Origin: a virus
Virus record (IMG/VR): IMGVR_UViG_3300028895_000669
Coordinates: 1 to 23,096 of that record
Length of the DNA stretch: 23,096 nt
Reading direction: 5' to 3' (one strand)
Shown in pieces: positions 1 through 6,973 of the stretch (the first letter of the stretch is position 1; every line of letters begins with the position of its first letter). The notes under the pieces are model-generated. The model saw only the letters and a program-made list of their open reading frames with translations, was not told where the DNA came from and made no database searches. The position numbers were made by a program, and so were the translations under genes.

Positions 1-381
1 AACTGCGCCACGCTGATGCTGGTCGAATTCCGTGCTTTGACCCTGGCCATGAATGATGCGCTCGATTACGTCGACCTCATCATGCTTCGTCCGCGTATCC
101 GGCCCGAGGTCGCCCCCGGCGCAATGCCAGTGACCCAGTATCGGCAATACGTGCTGTTGAATTTTTTACCCGAGTACCGAGCAATGCCATCTCCGCGGTT
201 CCACGTGCTGGCGTGGAAGAACTTCGCGAAGCAAAAAGGAAAGAGCCATGAGCGATCAGGATTCAGCAACGACCATCGAGTTGAAGGGGACGAGGTTCCG
301 CTTGAAGAAGACGGACCCACTGAACTGGACGGTGCAGGAGAGGAAGACACGGAAGAAGAAGAACTCGACGAAGAAGTATGA
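1..381 (+). CDS. 3' end of an unknown phage gene with an acidic C-terminal tail (partial)
   Basis: The frame is open from the first base of the window to a stop at 379-381, and it is the only forward frame open across 1-247, so this is most likely the end of a gene that starts upstream. An internal ATG at 16 could also be used, but it has no good ribosome site. I do not recognise the product. The first 80 or so residues are mixed and look protein-like (hydrophobic and aromatic residues spread evenly). The last 25 or so are almost entirely Glu/Asp with few other residues. That tail lies over the start of the next gene, where the same bases encode a lysine-rich stretch, so the acidic composition may partly be a by-product of the other frame. 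The neighbouring helicase suggests a replication or early-region protein, but this is inference. Confidence 0.5.
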   Translation, partial: NCATLMLVEFRALTLAMNDALDYVDLIMLRPRIRPEVAPGAMPVTQYRQYVLLNFLPEYRAMPSPRFHVLAWKNFAKQKGKSHERSGFSNDHRVEGDEVPLEEDGPTELDGAGEEDTEEEELDEEV

Positions 382-553
382 CGACTGGCAGAACGTGTCT
401 CACCACGCTCGCATGTCCCAAGCACTCAAGTCGGTATCGCTTCGAATCGCCGACGAGAACACCAATAACACAACGGTCGTGGAGTACATGCTGAATCTCG
501 AACGCATCTCGGACAATCTCGTGCAGCAGGTGGAGCGGATCTGTGCAGCCTGA
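248..553 (+). CDS. small phage protein, DUF5405-like, upstream of helicase
   Basis: This is a 101-residue protein starting at an ATG preceded by a good ribosome site (AGGAAAG, about 6 bases upstream). The pattern is a short beta-like N-terminus (RFRLKKTDPLNWTVQER), a lysine-rich turn (RKKKNSTKK), a Trp-containing segment and a C-terminal helix of Leu/Val/Ile heptads (VVEYMLNLERISDNLVQQV). This resembles small phage accessory proteins of the DUF5405 type, which have no known function; the assignment is from memory of the pattern. The first 134 bases overlap the preceding frame. The end overlaps the helicase GTG start by 11 bases, so the two are probably translationally coupled and expressed together in the replication region. 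Confidence 0.75.
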   Translation: MSDQDSATTIELKGTRFRLKKTDPLNWTVQERKTRKKKNSTKKYDDWQNVSHHARMSQALKSVSLRIADENTNNTTVVEYMLNLERISDNLVQQVERICAA

Positions 554-1919
554 TCCACCGCAAAACATCGAGGCCGAGCGCTCTGTATTGGGCGCTATAC
601 TTTTGAATGGCGATGCAGCCGAAGTTGCTGTAGAGACTCTTGGGCCGCGCTCCGATGTTTTTTACTCCAATCCCCATGGCACTATCTACAAGACGATGGT
701 GGGCATGCACGCAGCCGATGTTCCCATCGACGTGCTCACGCTCATAACGCGACTTGGCAAGAAGGGCAAACTGGAGGATGTTGGTGGCGCCTCCTACGTT
801 GCGGACCTGACCAGTGCCGTACCTACCTCGGCCAACATCGAACACTATGCGCGAATCGTGCTGGAGTGTCATCGGCTTCGCGGGATAATCGAGTCGGCGA
901 CCAAAGCCGCTTCACTTGCTTTCCATTCGGATACCGACTCGGCCGAAATCATGGAAGAGTTGGAAGCGAGCCTGACGGCCTTGCAGCACAACGACCTCCA
1001 AGGAGAGCAGTTCACCCTTGACGCGATCGTTCCAGAGGTTATCGAAAATCGTTGCCGTATTGTCGAGGGCAAGGTGGAGCCTGGGCTTTTGATGGGCGTT
1101 CGATCAGTGGACGAGGTCACGCAGGGAATCAATAAGGGCGATCTGGTGGTCTGCGCAGCGCGCCCGGGTGTCGGCAAGACAGCCATGCTGATGAACGCTG
1201 TGCATCACATAGGCGTCGAGCGCAAGCTACCAGTATTGATCTTTTCCCTCGAAATGCCGCGAAATCAGTTGGTCGAGCGCATTCTGTCCATCCACAACAA
1301 GATCTGCATTGCCGATATCAAGCACAACGGGTTTCTTGCTCAACAGCGACTCGGCACACTTGCCTCCACAGCGGGCGACTTCACCGACACCAAGGTCTCA
1401 ATCGTGGACGCTTCGACCATGGATATCACCGAAATGCGGAAGCACGCTCGACGCTGGGCCCGAGAGAATGAGCAGTTGGGATTTATCGGAATCGACTACT
1501 TGCAGTTAATGCGCGGACAATCCAATCGTAAGCGCGTAGAGGAAATCGAAGAGACGTCGCGCGGCCTCAAGGCGCTGGCGAAGGAGTTGCATGTCCCCAT
1601 ATTGGCGTTGGCCCAGCTTAACCGCATGGCCGACCAAGAAAAGAATCCCTACAACCTGCTGAGTCACATGAAGGGCGGCGGCTCCATCGAAGAGGATGCC
1701 GATAAAGTGATCGTGCTGTATCCGACCAAGGCCCCGAAGGGCGATGGCGGCGAGATAGACCCGAACAACGTTCTCGGCTGGTGTGTCGCGAAACACAGGG
1801 GCGGACCAGTGGGGATGGGTAAACTCTACTTTGAGAAGTCCACCCAACAGGTCATGGAACTCAGCGAAGTAGAGCAGGAACCAGAGCTTCCTTATAGTGA
1901 GGATGAGGTCTTGTTCTAG
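543..1919 (+). CDS. dnaB: replicative DNA helicase, DnaB family
   Basis: This 458-residue protein has the normal length and layout of DnaB. Residues 1-105 match the N-terminal domain (IEAERSVLGAILL near the start, then YxxI/TxxxxxxxPID). Residues 160-440 are the RecA-like motor. Visible motifs are Walker A ARPGVGKT (206-213), the SLEMP motif (235-239), Walker B with FIGIDYLQLM (314-323), LAQLNR (356-361), GGSIEEDADKVIVLY (379-393) and the arginine-finger region AKHRGGPVG (416-424). The enzyme unwinds DNA 5' to 3' as a hexameric ring at the phage replication fork. There is no fused primase or zinc-binding domain, so priming must come from another phage or host protein. The start is GTG at 543, overlapping the upstream gene by 11 bases with a GGTGGAG-like site before it; the next in-frame ATGs would remove conserved N-terminal residues. 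Confidence 0.96.
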   Translation: MQPDPPQNIEAERSVLGAILLNGDAAEVAVETLGPRSDVFYSNPHGTIYKTMVGMHAADVPIDVLTLITRLGKKGKLEDVGGASYVADLTSAVPTSANIEHYARIVLECHRLRGIIESATKAASLAFHSDTDSAEIMEELEASLTALQHNDLQGEQFTLDAIVPEVIENRCRIVEGKVEPGLLMGVRSVDEVTQGINKGDLVVCAARPGVGKTAMLMNAVHHIGVERKLPVLIFSLEMPRNQLVERILSIHNKICIADIKHNGFLAQQRLGTLASTAGDFTDTKVSIVDASTMDITEMRKHARRWARENEQLGFIGIDYLQLMRGQSNRKRVEEIEETSRGLKALAKELHVPILALAQLNRMADQEKNPYNLLSHMKGGGSIEEDADKVIVLYPTKAPKGDGGEIDPNNVLGWCVAKHRGGPVGMGKLYFEKSTQQVMELSEVEQEPELPYSEDEVLF

Positions 1920-1948
1920 TTGACGCCAACGGGTGTTTGCGGTATCGT
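1920..1948 (+). promoter_or_regulatory. candidate sigma70-type promoter before the lysis gene
   Basis: TTGACG at 1920-1925 (5 of 6 consensus bases) is followed after exactly 17 bases by TATCGT at 1943-1948 (4 of 6). It sits in one of the few non-coding gaps (1920-1970), immediately before the peptidase gene. This would allow host RNA polymerase to start a lysis/packaging/structural transcript here. It is a motif match only; the -10 is imperfect. Confidence 0.42.
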
Positions 1949-1970
1949 GTGCTCCGGATAGGAGCGAGTC

Positions 1971-2426
1971 ATGCAAGAACCTGGCGTTTTGACAGATCTG
2001 GATCTTCGTGGTGATTGGGAATCATGGCCCTACGGACTGGATTCGCGCTGGCCCAATTTTTCGCCGTGGGAGTTCCGCAGTCGTGACGACGATTACTTCC
2101 TGATTTCGACTCGCCTGCTTGATGGGTTGCAGTTTGTCCGGAATCTTGTCGACACGGGCCTGTACGTCAATCAGCCCGAAAACGGCCTGCTACTCCGCGG
2201 GTTTCGCACACGGGAGGCCAATGCCAGCATCCCAGGCTCCGCAGCGTTCTCACAGCACATGAGCGGCCGCGCCTGTGATGTAGACGCTCGCGGCGCCTTG
2301 ACCCCCCGTGAGCTGGCGGAAGTTGCCGTGCAGGTGAATTGTTTTGCCCGCGGGGGCATCAAGGTATACCGCTCGTTTGTTCATCTCGATGTTCGACCGG
2401 GGCCGGTCTGGCACGTTTTCAACTAG
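1971..2426 (+). CDS. M15-type zinc peptidase, probable endolysin
   Basis: This 151-residue protein carries the metal-site pattern of the peptidase M15 / D,D-D,L-carboxypeptidase-like group. SQHMSGRACDVD (95-105) contains H96 and D103 in the HxxxxxxD arrangement, and VHLDVRPG (137-144) supplies the third zinc ligand H138 and the nearby Asp. Enzymes of this family cut peptide cross-links of peptidoglycan. The region FSPWEFRSRDD (30-40) is also typical of small phage and prophage members of the family. No signal peptide or membrane anchor is visible, so release through a holin-type pore would be needed, and the next gene is a small membrane protein. The start has a good site (TAGGAG, about 7 bases before the ATG). 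A tail-associated murein hydrolase is the alternative role, less likely for such a short single-domain protein beside a membrane protein. Confidence 0.87.
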   Translation: MQEPGVLTDLDLRGDWESWPYGLDSRWPNFSPWEFRSRDDDYFLISTRLLDGLQFVRNLVDTGLYVNQPENGLLLRGFRTREANASIPGSAAFSQHMSGRACDVDARGALTPRELAEVAVQVNCFARGGIKVYRSFVHLDVRPGPVWHVFN

Positions 2427-2436
2427 GAGTTACACC

Positions 2437-2664
2437 ATGAATCTTCCTGCCCCCAAGAAAGTCAGCCCAACCGTACCTGGTTGGCTCAATCAGATATTGT
2501 GGATTGCTGCGGCCATGTGTGTTGGCGCTGCCGCCGTCCTCACCACCGACAACGAAGCGCTGGCCGCCGGGGGCGGCGCGCTTTGGGTTGCCGCCCGCGT
2601 TGGTATGCAGTGGTATCGCAACAACGTTGCGGTGGATGGGTCTTTCTTGGATCGCGTGCTTTGA
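2437..2664 (+). CDS. small membrane protein, holin candidate
   Basis: This is a 75-residue protein. I chose the ATG at 2437 because it follows TAGGAG by a normal distance (about 8 bases); an in-frame ATG at 2344 lies inside the peptidase gene and has no such site. A hydrophobic stretch at about residues 17-37 (ILWIAAAMCVGAAAVLTT) and a second Ala/Gly-rich one at about 42-58 (ALAAGGGALWVAARVGM) could form one or two membrane segments. The C-terminus is short and mixed. Position directly after the peptidase gene, size and membrane segments fit a class II-like holin that triggers lysis, but there is no diagnostic motif. It could instead be an unrelated small inner-membrane protein. Confidence 0.6.
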   Translation: MNLPAPKKVSPTVPGWLNQILWIAAAMCVGAAAVLTTDNEALAAGGGALWVAARVGMQWYRNNVAVDGSFLDRVL

Positions 2665-3257
2665 ACCCGGACACCGAAACTGCGATCGCGAAAGACTTTT
2701 CCCAGCTCGTCACCCAGATCCCCAAGGGGGGGATTCGCGCCAGTGGCAACTACAAATACGACAACTTCTGGGAGCAGGCGCCGCCCGATCACCGTATAAT
2801 TGCCCAGCTTCGAGTCGAGGGCGTCACCGTCGACGATATCTGCGATCTGACCAAGATCGGCAAGCCGGCGGTGATGAAGGTGTTGGCGTTCGAGCCCGTG
2901 CGCCAGTACATCGCCTACATCAAGTTCCAGGTGCAGCAGGAGATGAAGGCGCTGAATGCGCGCAGGGAGAAAATGGCGGTTCAGGGCTTCGAATATCAAG
3001 AGGGCGTAGTAAAGGGGAGCCGGCGTGCCAGTCGTGTCCGACTCGACGCCAGTATGGACGCCCAAGATCGCGACCCCAAGCGGCGATTTGCAAAACCCAC
3101 AGGGAATGAAGGAACATCCACGCCGCAGACCACCGACAGCTTAACCGACTTCGTGGAGAAGAGCAGGAGAATGCTTACATCGAACGAGGTCATAATAGAG
3201 GACTCCGACCATGACACCAGCATCCCAGCTTCTGACCCATCTCCGCCAGACCCCTGA
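2661..3257 (+). CDS. terS: small terminase-like DNA-binding protein
   Basis: The frame is open from further upstream, but the part that does not overlap the membrane protein begins at TTG 2661, giving a TTGA start/stop overlap and 198 residues; no ATG is well placed. Residues about 44-86 (starting HRIIAQLRVEGVTVDDICDL) look like a helix-turn-helix: a helix, a turn and a second helix reading TKIGKPAVMKVLAF. A charged helix follows to about residue 106, and the last 80 residues are polar and low in structure. A DNA-binding N-terminus followed by an oligomerisation helix, upstream of a large terminase and portal, fits the small terminase that recognises the packaging site. No clear sequence signature fixes the name, and a transcription regulator is possible. 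The tail overlaps the next gene by 47 bases. Confidence 0.65.
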   Translation: MNPDTETAIAKDFSQLVTQIPKGGIRASGNYKYDNFWEQAPPDHRIIAQLRVEGVTVDDICDLTKIGKPAVMKVLAFEPVRQYIAYIKFQVQQEMKALNARREKMAVQGFEYQEGVVKGSRRASRVRLDASMDAQDRDPKRRFAKPTGNEGTSTPQTTDSLTDFVEKSRRMLTSNEVIIEDSDHDTSIPASDPSPPDP

Positions 3258-3591
3258 GGGGGGTGAGATCGTCGCCAAGATCAACGGCCAGTGCCACCGC
3301 GTTACGGGCTCTTGCACCGTTGACGGCGTCCAGGCCGGCAAGCCCAACATCGTGATTTTCGCCGAGCCCGAGGCGCGCGACGAGGTTCAGGTGAACGCTG
3401 AGCCGCCCGCGCCGCCGGAAGAAGCGTTGAAGTCGGAGATCGCCGAGATCACCAAGGATTTGGTCGAGCAGATTGGCGAAATGCGTGAAGCGCTGGCCGA
3501 ACTCACCGGCAAGAAAACGTCGGAGCCGAAGGAAGAGAAGTCCGACACTCCGCCGCCGCCGAAGAAACCCGGCCCGAAGCCGAAGGGGTAA
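3211..3591 (+). CDS. hypothetical protein with coiled coil and Pro/Lys-rich tail
   Basis: This 126-residue protein starts at an ATG preceded by AGAGGA at a normal distance. Residues 1-60 look like a small alpha/beta segment (GGEIVAKINGQCHRVTG, then PNIVIFAEPE). Residues 60-72 are Pro/Glu-rich. Residues 72-101 form a heptad-like helix (ALKSEIAEITKDLVEQIGEM) likely to be a coiled coil. The last 25 residues are Lys/Pro/Glu-rich, ending in PPPPKKPGPKPKG. I do not recognise a family. It lies between the two terminase genes, so a packaging or minor virion role is possible but unproven. The start overlaps the end of the upstream frame by 47 bases. Confidence 0.72.
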   Translation: MTPASQLLTHLRQTPEGGEIVAKINGQCHRVTGSCTVDGVQAGKPNIVIFAEPEARDEVQVNAEPPAPPEEALKSEIAEITKDLVEQIGEMREALAELTGKKTSEPKEEKSDTPPPPKKPGPKPKG

Positions 3592-3594
3592 CCG

Positions 3595-4614
3595 ATGCCG
3601 ACCGTCTACTCCCGGCCTGAGCAGCTTGGCCACCAAATGCGTGAGTGTGGCCAGGCTTTGATTGAGGGTGGCGATGCGACGCTTGCGATCGGGCGGCTGG
3701 TCGAGCAGTTGCAGGCGCAGGGAGAGACACCGGACACCATCGAAACCCGTGTGAACAACCTCCTGGAAGCGTCCGATGCGCTGATGCGGCGTATCGGAGC
3801 CGAGCTTGGGGATGAGAGCACGGCACCCTTGATTGCGTCGGCATGGGCCAAAGAGTATCGCCGCAATTCCCCGTCAGGTCTCAAGCATTTCGATCTGGGA
3901 GTCAAGCCCGACTACCACTATGACAACCGCTACGAAACGCTGATGCCACGGAGCGTGATGCTCTACAATGACGCCGCTTCGATTGCGGATATTTGGGATG
4001 ACTTCGCCGCCGGATCTGTGTTGAGCGTGCGCGGCAGTCGGAAGCAAGAGCTCAACGGCAACTACACGCTCAGATACGCCGTTGATGCCAAGGGGTCGAG
4101 TGGCAATCCGGCAGCCGCAGCGACCTACGGCCCCAACAACGGCACGGACGGTTTTTGGGAAGGCGACTTTCGCAATGACACCGGTGAGGCGTGGACCGAG
4201 GGCACGGGCTGGTCGCAGGGCAGCAACAAGGCGTCGTACAACCATGCTTCGAGTAACGCTGCGCTGACCCACGCGCTGGCGGGCATGACCGCGGACTCCT
4301 TCTACATGATCGAGTTCGGGCTGACCTATGACAACTCAGGGACGGGCGACCTAAAGGTCGATATCGGTGGCGACTTCTACTGGGAGCGCACCGGCATTTC
4401 GTCGACCAGTTTCAACGGCCGGTACGTGCTCTACACCAACGCCCCCAGCGCAACGCCGACGCTTTCGTTTACCCCCACGGTTACCGATGGAACGTTTCAG
4501 ATCTCGATTGATCACGTGAATGTTTACGGTGTCCCTGGGGTCATGGTAGAAGAAGAGTTTTCGCGCAACTTCAAAGACGACATGGCAGTCGTCGCGCTTG
4601 AGCGCATTCCGTAG
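3595..4614 (+). CDS. minor virion protein with a CBM-like jelly-roll insert
   Basis: This is a 339-residue protein whose ATG begins 3 bases after the previous stop. Residues 1-90 are helical (REQ-type heptads, with RVNNLLEASDALMRRIGAEL in the middle). Residues 95-185 look like a phage structural domain (RYETLMPRSVMLYNDAASIA). Residues about 186-312 form a separate beta-rich module with the carbohydrate-binding-module look: GTGWSQGSNKASY, then SFYMIEFGLTYDNSG, and a final ISIDHVNVYG strand. The host domain seems to resume after it (EEFSRNFKDDMAVVALERIP). This is a virion-type protein that may display a ligand-binding domain. The same kind of module occurs in two other genes here. No signal peptide is seen. 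The exact place in the virion is unknown. Confidence 0.75.
   Translation: MPTVYSRPEQLGHQMRECGQALIEGGDATLAIGRLVEQLQAQGETPDTIETRVNNLLEASDALMRRIGAELGDESTAPLIASAWAKEYRRNSPSGLKHFDLGVKPDYHYDNRYETLMPRSVMLYNDAASIADIWDDFAAGSVLSVRGSRKQELNGNYTLRYAVDAKGSSGNPAAAATYGPNNGTDGFWEGDFRNDTGEAWTEGTGWSQGSNKASYNHASSNAALTHALAGMTADSFYMIEFGLTYDNSGTGDLKVDIGGDFYWERTGISSTSFNGRYVLYTNAPSATPTLSFTPTVTDGTFQISIDHVNVYGVPGVMVEEEFSRNFKDDMAVVALERIP
4150..4530 (+). other. CBM-like jelly-roll module (copy 1) inside a minor virion gene
   Basis: This stretch encodes about residues 186-312 of the preceding protein entry. Typical signs are a TGW turn followed by SNKASY, a central hydrophobic strand (FYMIEFGLTYD), alternating Thr/Ser/Val strands and a closing strand reading ISIDHVNVYG. 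The boundaries are approximate and set by where the composition changes. Confidence 0.6.
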
Positions 4615-4624
4615 GAGAATCATC

Positions 4625-4999
4625 ATGCTTCGACAGCAAGAAGGTGCGGAGACCAGCACTGCCGCGATCACGACCGCCAAGAGTATCACCCCCAATATCT
4701 TGGTCAAAAGCTATTCGCAACTCGTCATCCACATCAGCAACACCAGCGCCAATGCGTTGACGAATCTGATCATGGAGGCGCGGTTCACGCCCAACGGGAC
4801 GTGGTACACCGTGCTCACTGGTTCCGACTGGGGCACCATCGCCGGCATTCTTCGCGGCGTTCAGGGCGGGCTGAACACCCTGGCCGGCGGGGCCAACGGC
4901 ATGGCGCAGATCGACTTGTTCCCGTTTCACGAAATCCGGTTCCAGGCGACCGCAGGGTCGGCCGCGGAGACGACCGTTGTTCATCGCATGAGGGAGTAG
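4625..4999 (+). CDS. beta-rich minor structural protein (decoration-like)
   Basis: I chose the ATG at 4625, giving 124 residues, because TAGGAGAA lies just before it; the in-frame ATG at 4598 is inside the upstream gene. The middle (YSQLVIHISNTSANALTNL) and end (FHEIRFQATAGSAAETTVVH) have alternating hydrophobic strands with Asn/Ser/Thr turns, and NGTWYTVLTGSDW adds a Trp-containing hairpin. The pattern resembles small beta-sandwich proteins that decorate phage heads or tails, but I cannot name a family. It follows another virion-like gene and precedes a tiny conserved-looking gene and the terminator. Confidence 0.72.
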   Translation: MLRQQEGAETSTAAITTAKSITPNILVKSYSQLVIHISNTSANALTNLIMEARFTPNGTWYTVLTGSDWGTIAGILRGVQGGLNTLAGGANGMAQIDLFPFHEIRFQATAGSAAETTVVHRMRE

Positions 5000-5001
5000 C
5001 A

Positions 5002-5103
5002 GTGTCCGAGAAAGAGTTTTGGCGTGATATGATGCGGGGGCTCCTGCTGATGGCCAACGCGATTGCACGACGTTATGGCTTCAAACTGACCAGAGAGGAA
5101 TAA
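5002..5103 (+). CDS. 33-residue small phage protein
   Basis: A GTG start at 5002 follows GAGGGAG closely (about 5 bases) and encodes 33 residues beginning SEKEFWRDMMRGLLLMANAI after the initiator and ending RRYGFKLTREE. I recall very similar tiny frames (SEKEFWRDIRRGLLL-type) near the packaging genes of many tailed phages, with no known function. The sequence would form one amphipathic helix. It is too short to be called by many gene finders, and only 2 bases separate it from the stop of the upstream gene. Confidence 0.62.
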   Translation: MSEKEFWRDMMRGLLLMANAIARRYGFKLTREE

Positions 5104-5130
5104 AAGACGCCCCCACGGGAAACCGTCGCG

Positions 5131-5164
5131 GCCCACTTGTCCAACAGGACCGGTGGGCTTTTTT
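5131..5164 (+). terminator. rho-independent terminator before the large terminase gene
   Basis: The arms are GCCCAC (5131-5136) paired with GTGGGC (5153-5158) and GTCC (5139-5142) paired with GGAC (5147-5150), with a small internal TT/CG bulge and loop AACA (5143-5146). A run of six T follows directly (5159-5164). This is a textbook intrinsic terminator in the only clear gap between the 33-residue gene and the large terminase. It would end or attenuate transcripts coming from the lysis and TerS region. Confidence 0.86.
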
Positions 5165-5167
5165 ATT

Positions 5168-6973
5168 ATGAGCGCCAATTTCTACACATACGCCGACTCC
5201 GGACTGGACTCGATCTGCGACACGAAGGACGCAGCGATTCAAGAGATCATGGTGTACTCCGCCTACGGGACGGAGAAGCTGACGCCGAGTCAGTATTGGG
5301 CTCATACCGTTCTGCACCAGACCTTCGACCGCCCCGACGACAAGTATGCGTGTGAGTCGTGGCGCACGATTGACGACATGGAGCAGACCAACGCGGTGCA
5401 ATGCAACCACCGCGGCGACGGCAAGACCTCGCGCTCGGCCGCGTTCGTTTCCCGTGGACTGTGCTTCCGCCTGCTGGAGTTCGTGCTGTACCTGCAATCG
5501 ACCTACGAAGACGCCGCCACGGAGATGGACAACGTCAAGCAGGAGTTGCTGACGAACGATTTTATTGTGGAGGTATTCGGCCTGATGAAGCCGAAGCAGA
5601 TCGACACGGATCTGCAAAAGACCTTCGGTCGGCGAGCATGGTTCCTGTGCAATCCCCATCACCCGAAGATTCCCAAGGCGGAGCGCGGCGAGCCCTTTGC
5701 CTTTGTGTTGCCGCGCGGTGCCAACCAGCGTGTGCGCGGCCGCAACATCTTACTTCGAGGAAAGCGCATTCGTCCGGACGCTACGTTCGCGGATGACATT
5801 GAGGACGATGAGGAAGTCTTGAACCCGGACAACCGGCGTAAGCTCAAGTCGTGGTGGTTCGGTGCGGTCGAGAAAGCAGCGCCGCAGCACGTAGCACCCG
5901 ACGCTAAGACCTGGCGCTGGAAGAAGCCGGCCGACGCGCTCTACAACTGGCGTCCACCGTTCATCCGGCGCTTCAACGGCACCTACATTCATAACGACGC
6001 GCTGATCGTAACCCTGCTCAATTCCGATGCGTGGAAACACGTTCGCACGCCGATGGGCAAGGCGGTGGAGATTCCGCAGTCCGATGGGACCACGCGGGTC
6101 GTTTACAAGTCGCTTCGGCCGCATATCCGCACCGACGCGCAGTTGCAGGCGGAGGCGGACGTTGCTCGCAAGAATCGGTATCTGGACACGTTCTACCGCG
6201 AAGTTCTGTGCGAGCCCAGCGCCAAGGAGTTCGTGTGCTGGACCCGCGACATGTTCCGGTACTACACGCGGGAGATGGACGCCGAACTCCAAAGCGACCC
6301 GGAAACGATCCGGTTTGTCGTAGTGGACCCGTCGAAAAGCGCGAGCCAGCAGGCAGACCTGACCGGCATGATCGCCGTGGCAGTTCGCCCGCGTGAGGGT
6401 CGCGTGTACGTGCGCCGGGCACGGGCGCTTCACCTGAACTCGAATCAGGTGCCCCATGCCGCTCTTGAGATGTGCGTCGAGACCAACTCCCAGATGGTGT
6501 TCGTGGAAATCATCGGCCAGCGCGGCGTGACGGATATCAACTTCACCAATTCGATCACCAAGCGGGGCATGCCGGTGCAGCTCTTCTTGCTTGACCGCGG
6601 GCACACGCCGCAAGGTGAGTACGGTGTCGGCCGTGACGCGATCAAGGCGTGGCGTGCCCAGCAGATTCTCCCCTACTACCAGGACGGCGACGTTTACCAC
6701 CACCCCGATCTACAGGCCATGGGAGGCGACGAGTTCACGTCTGGCGTGGTTGACTCCCAGTCTACCCTCGAACGCACGCTCCTAGACTTCCCAGAGCCCG
6801 AGGACTGGTGTTTCCCCGATTGCCTCGGGTACATCCCGGCGTGCCTGGCCGAGCTCGGTGTCGTGTTCGACAAGATCGAGCGGTACAAAAACATTGAGCA
6901 GTTCCCGGTTATGCAGGCGTATGAGCAAATGACCCAAGATATCGAAGACGGCACATGGATGGCGGTGCAATGA
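5168..6973 (+). CDS. terL: terminase large subunit
   Basis: This 601-residue protein has both activities of a phage packaging motor. The N-terminal ATPase shows a Walker A-like HRGDGKTS (81-88) and an acidic Walker B region FADDIEDDEE (207-216). The C-terminal RNase H-like nuclease has VVVDPSKSASQQADLTG with D387 and D397, FVEIIGQRG with E447, and PDCLGYIPA with D551 as plausible metal ligands. It cuts concatemeric DNA and drives it into the prohead through the portal. I chose ATG 5168. A GTG at 5153 in the same frame would add five residues but lies inside the terminator stem. The only Shine-Dalgarno-like bases for 5168 (GGTGGG, 5152-5157) are also in that stem. The end overlaps the portal start as ATGA. 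Confidence 0.95.
   Translation: MSANFYTYADSGLDSICDTKDAAIQEIMVYSAYGTEKLTPSQYWAHTVLHQTFDRPDDKYACESWRTIDDMEQTNAVQCNHRGDGKTSRSAAFVSRGLCFRLLEFVLYLQSTYEDAATEMDNVKQELLTNDFIVEVFGLMKPKQIDTDLQKTFGRRAWFLCNPHHPKIPKAERGEPFAFVLPRGANQRVRGRNILLRGKRIRPDATFADDIEDDEEVLNPDNRRKLKSWWFGAVEKAAPQHVAPDAKTWRWKKPADALYNWRPPFIRRFNGTYIHNDALIVTLLNSDAWKHVRTPMGKAVEIPQSDGTTRVVYKSLRPHIRTDAQLQAEADVARKNRYLDTFYREVLCEPSAKEFVCWTRDMFRYYTREMDAELQSDPETIRFVVVDPSKSASQQADLTGMIAVAVRPREGRVYVRRARALHLNSNQVPHAALEMCVETNSQMVFVEIIGQRGVTDINFTNSITKRGMPVQLFLLDRGHTPQGEYGVGRDAIKAWRAQQILPYYQDGDVYHHPDLQAMGGDEFTSGVVDSQSTLERTLLDFPEPEDWCFPDCLGYIPACLAELGVVFDKIERYKNIEQFPVMQAYEQMTQDIEDGTWMAVQ

Noticed and set aside
1989-2017. A perfect TTGACA hexamer inside the peptidase gene
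   Set aside because: There is no -10-like hexamer at 16 to 18 bases downstream, and it lies within coding sequence.
2504-3109. A 201-codon plus-strand frame overlapping the membrane and TerS-like genes
   Set aside because: It is rich in Arg, Ala and Gly with no structure pattern; the competing frame contains a clear helix-turn-helix-like region.
3191-3196. CATAAT, a -10-like hexamer before the gene at 3211
   Set aside because: No -35-like element at a usable distance; the match is isolated.
5750-6703. A 317-codon minus-strand frame inside the large terminase gene
   Set aside because: It lies fully inside a confident gene and has the composition of a reverse-complement shadow.
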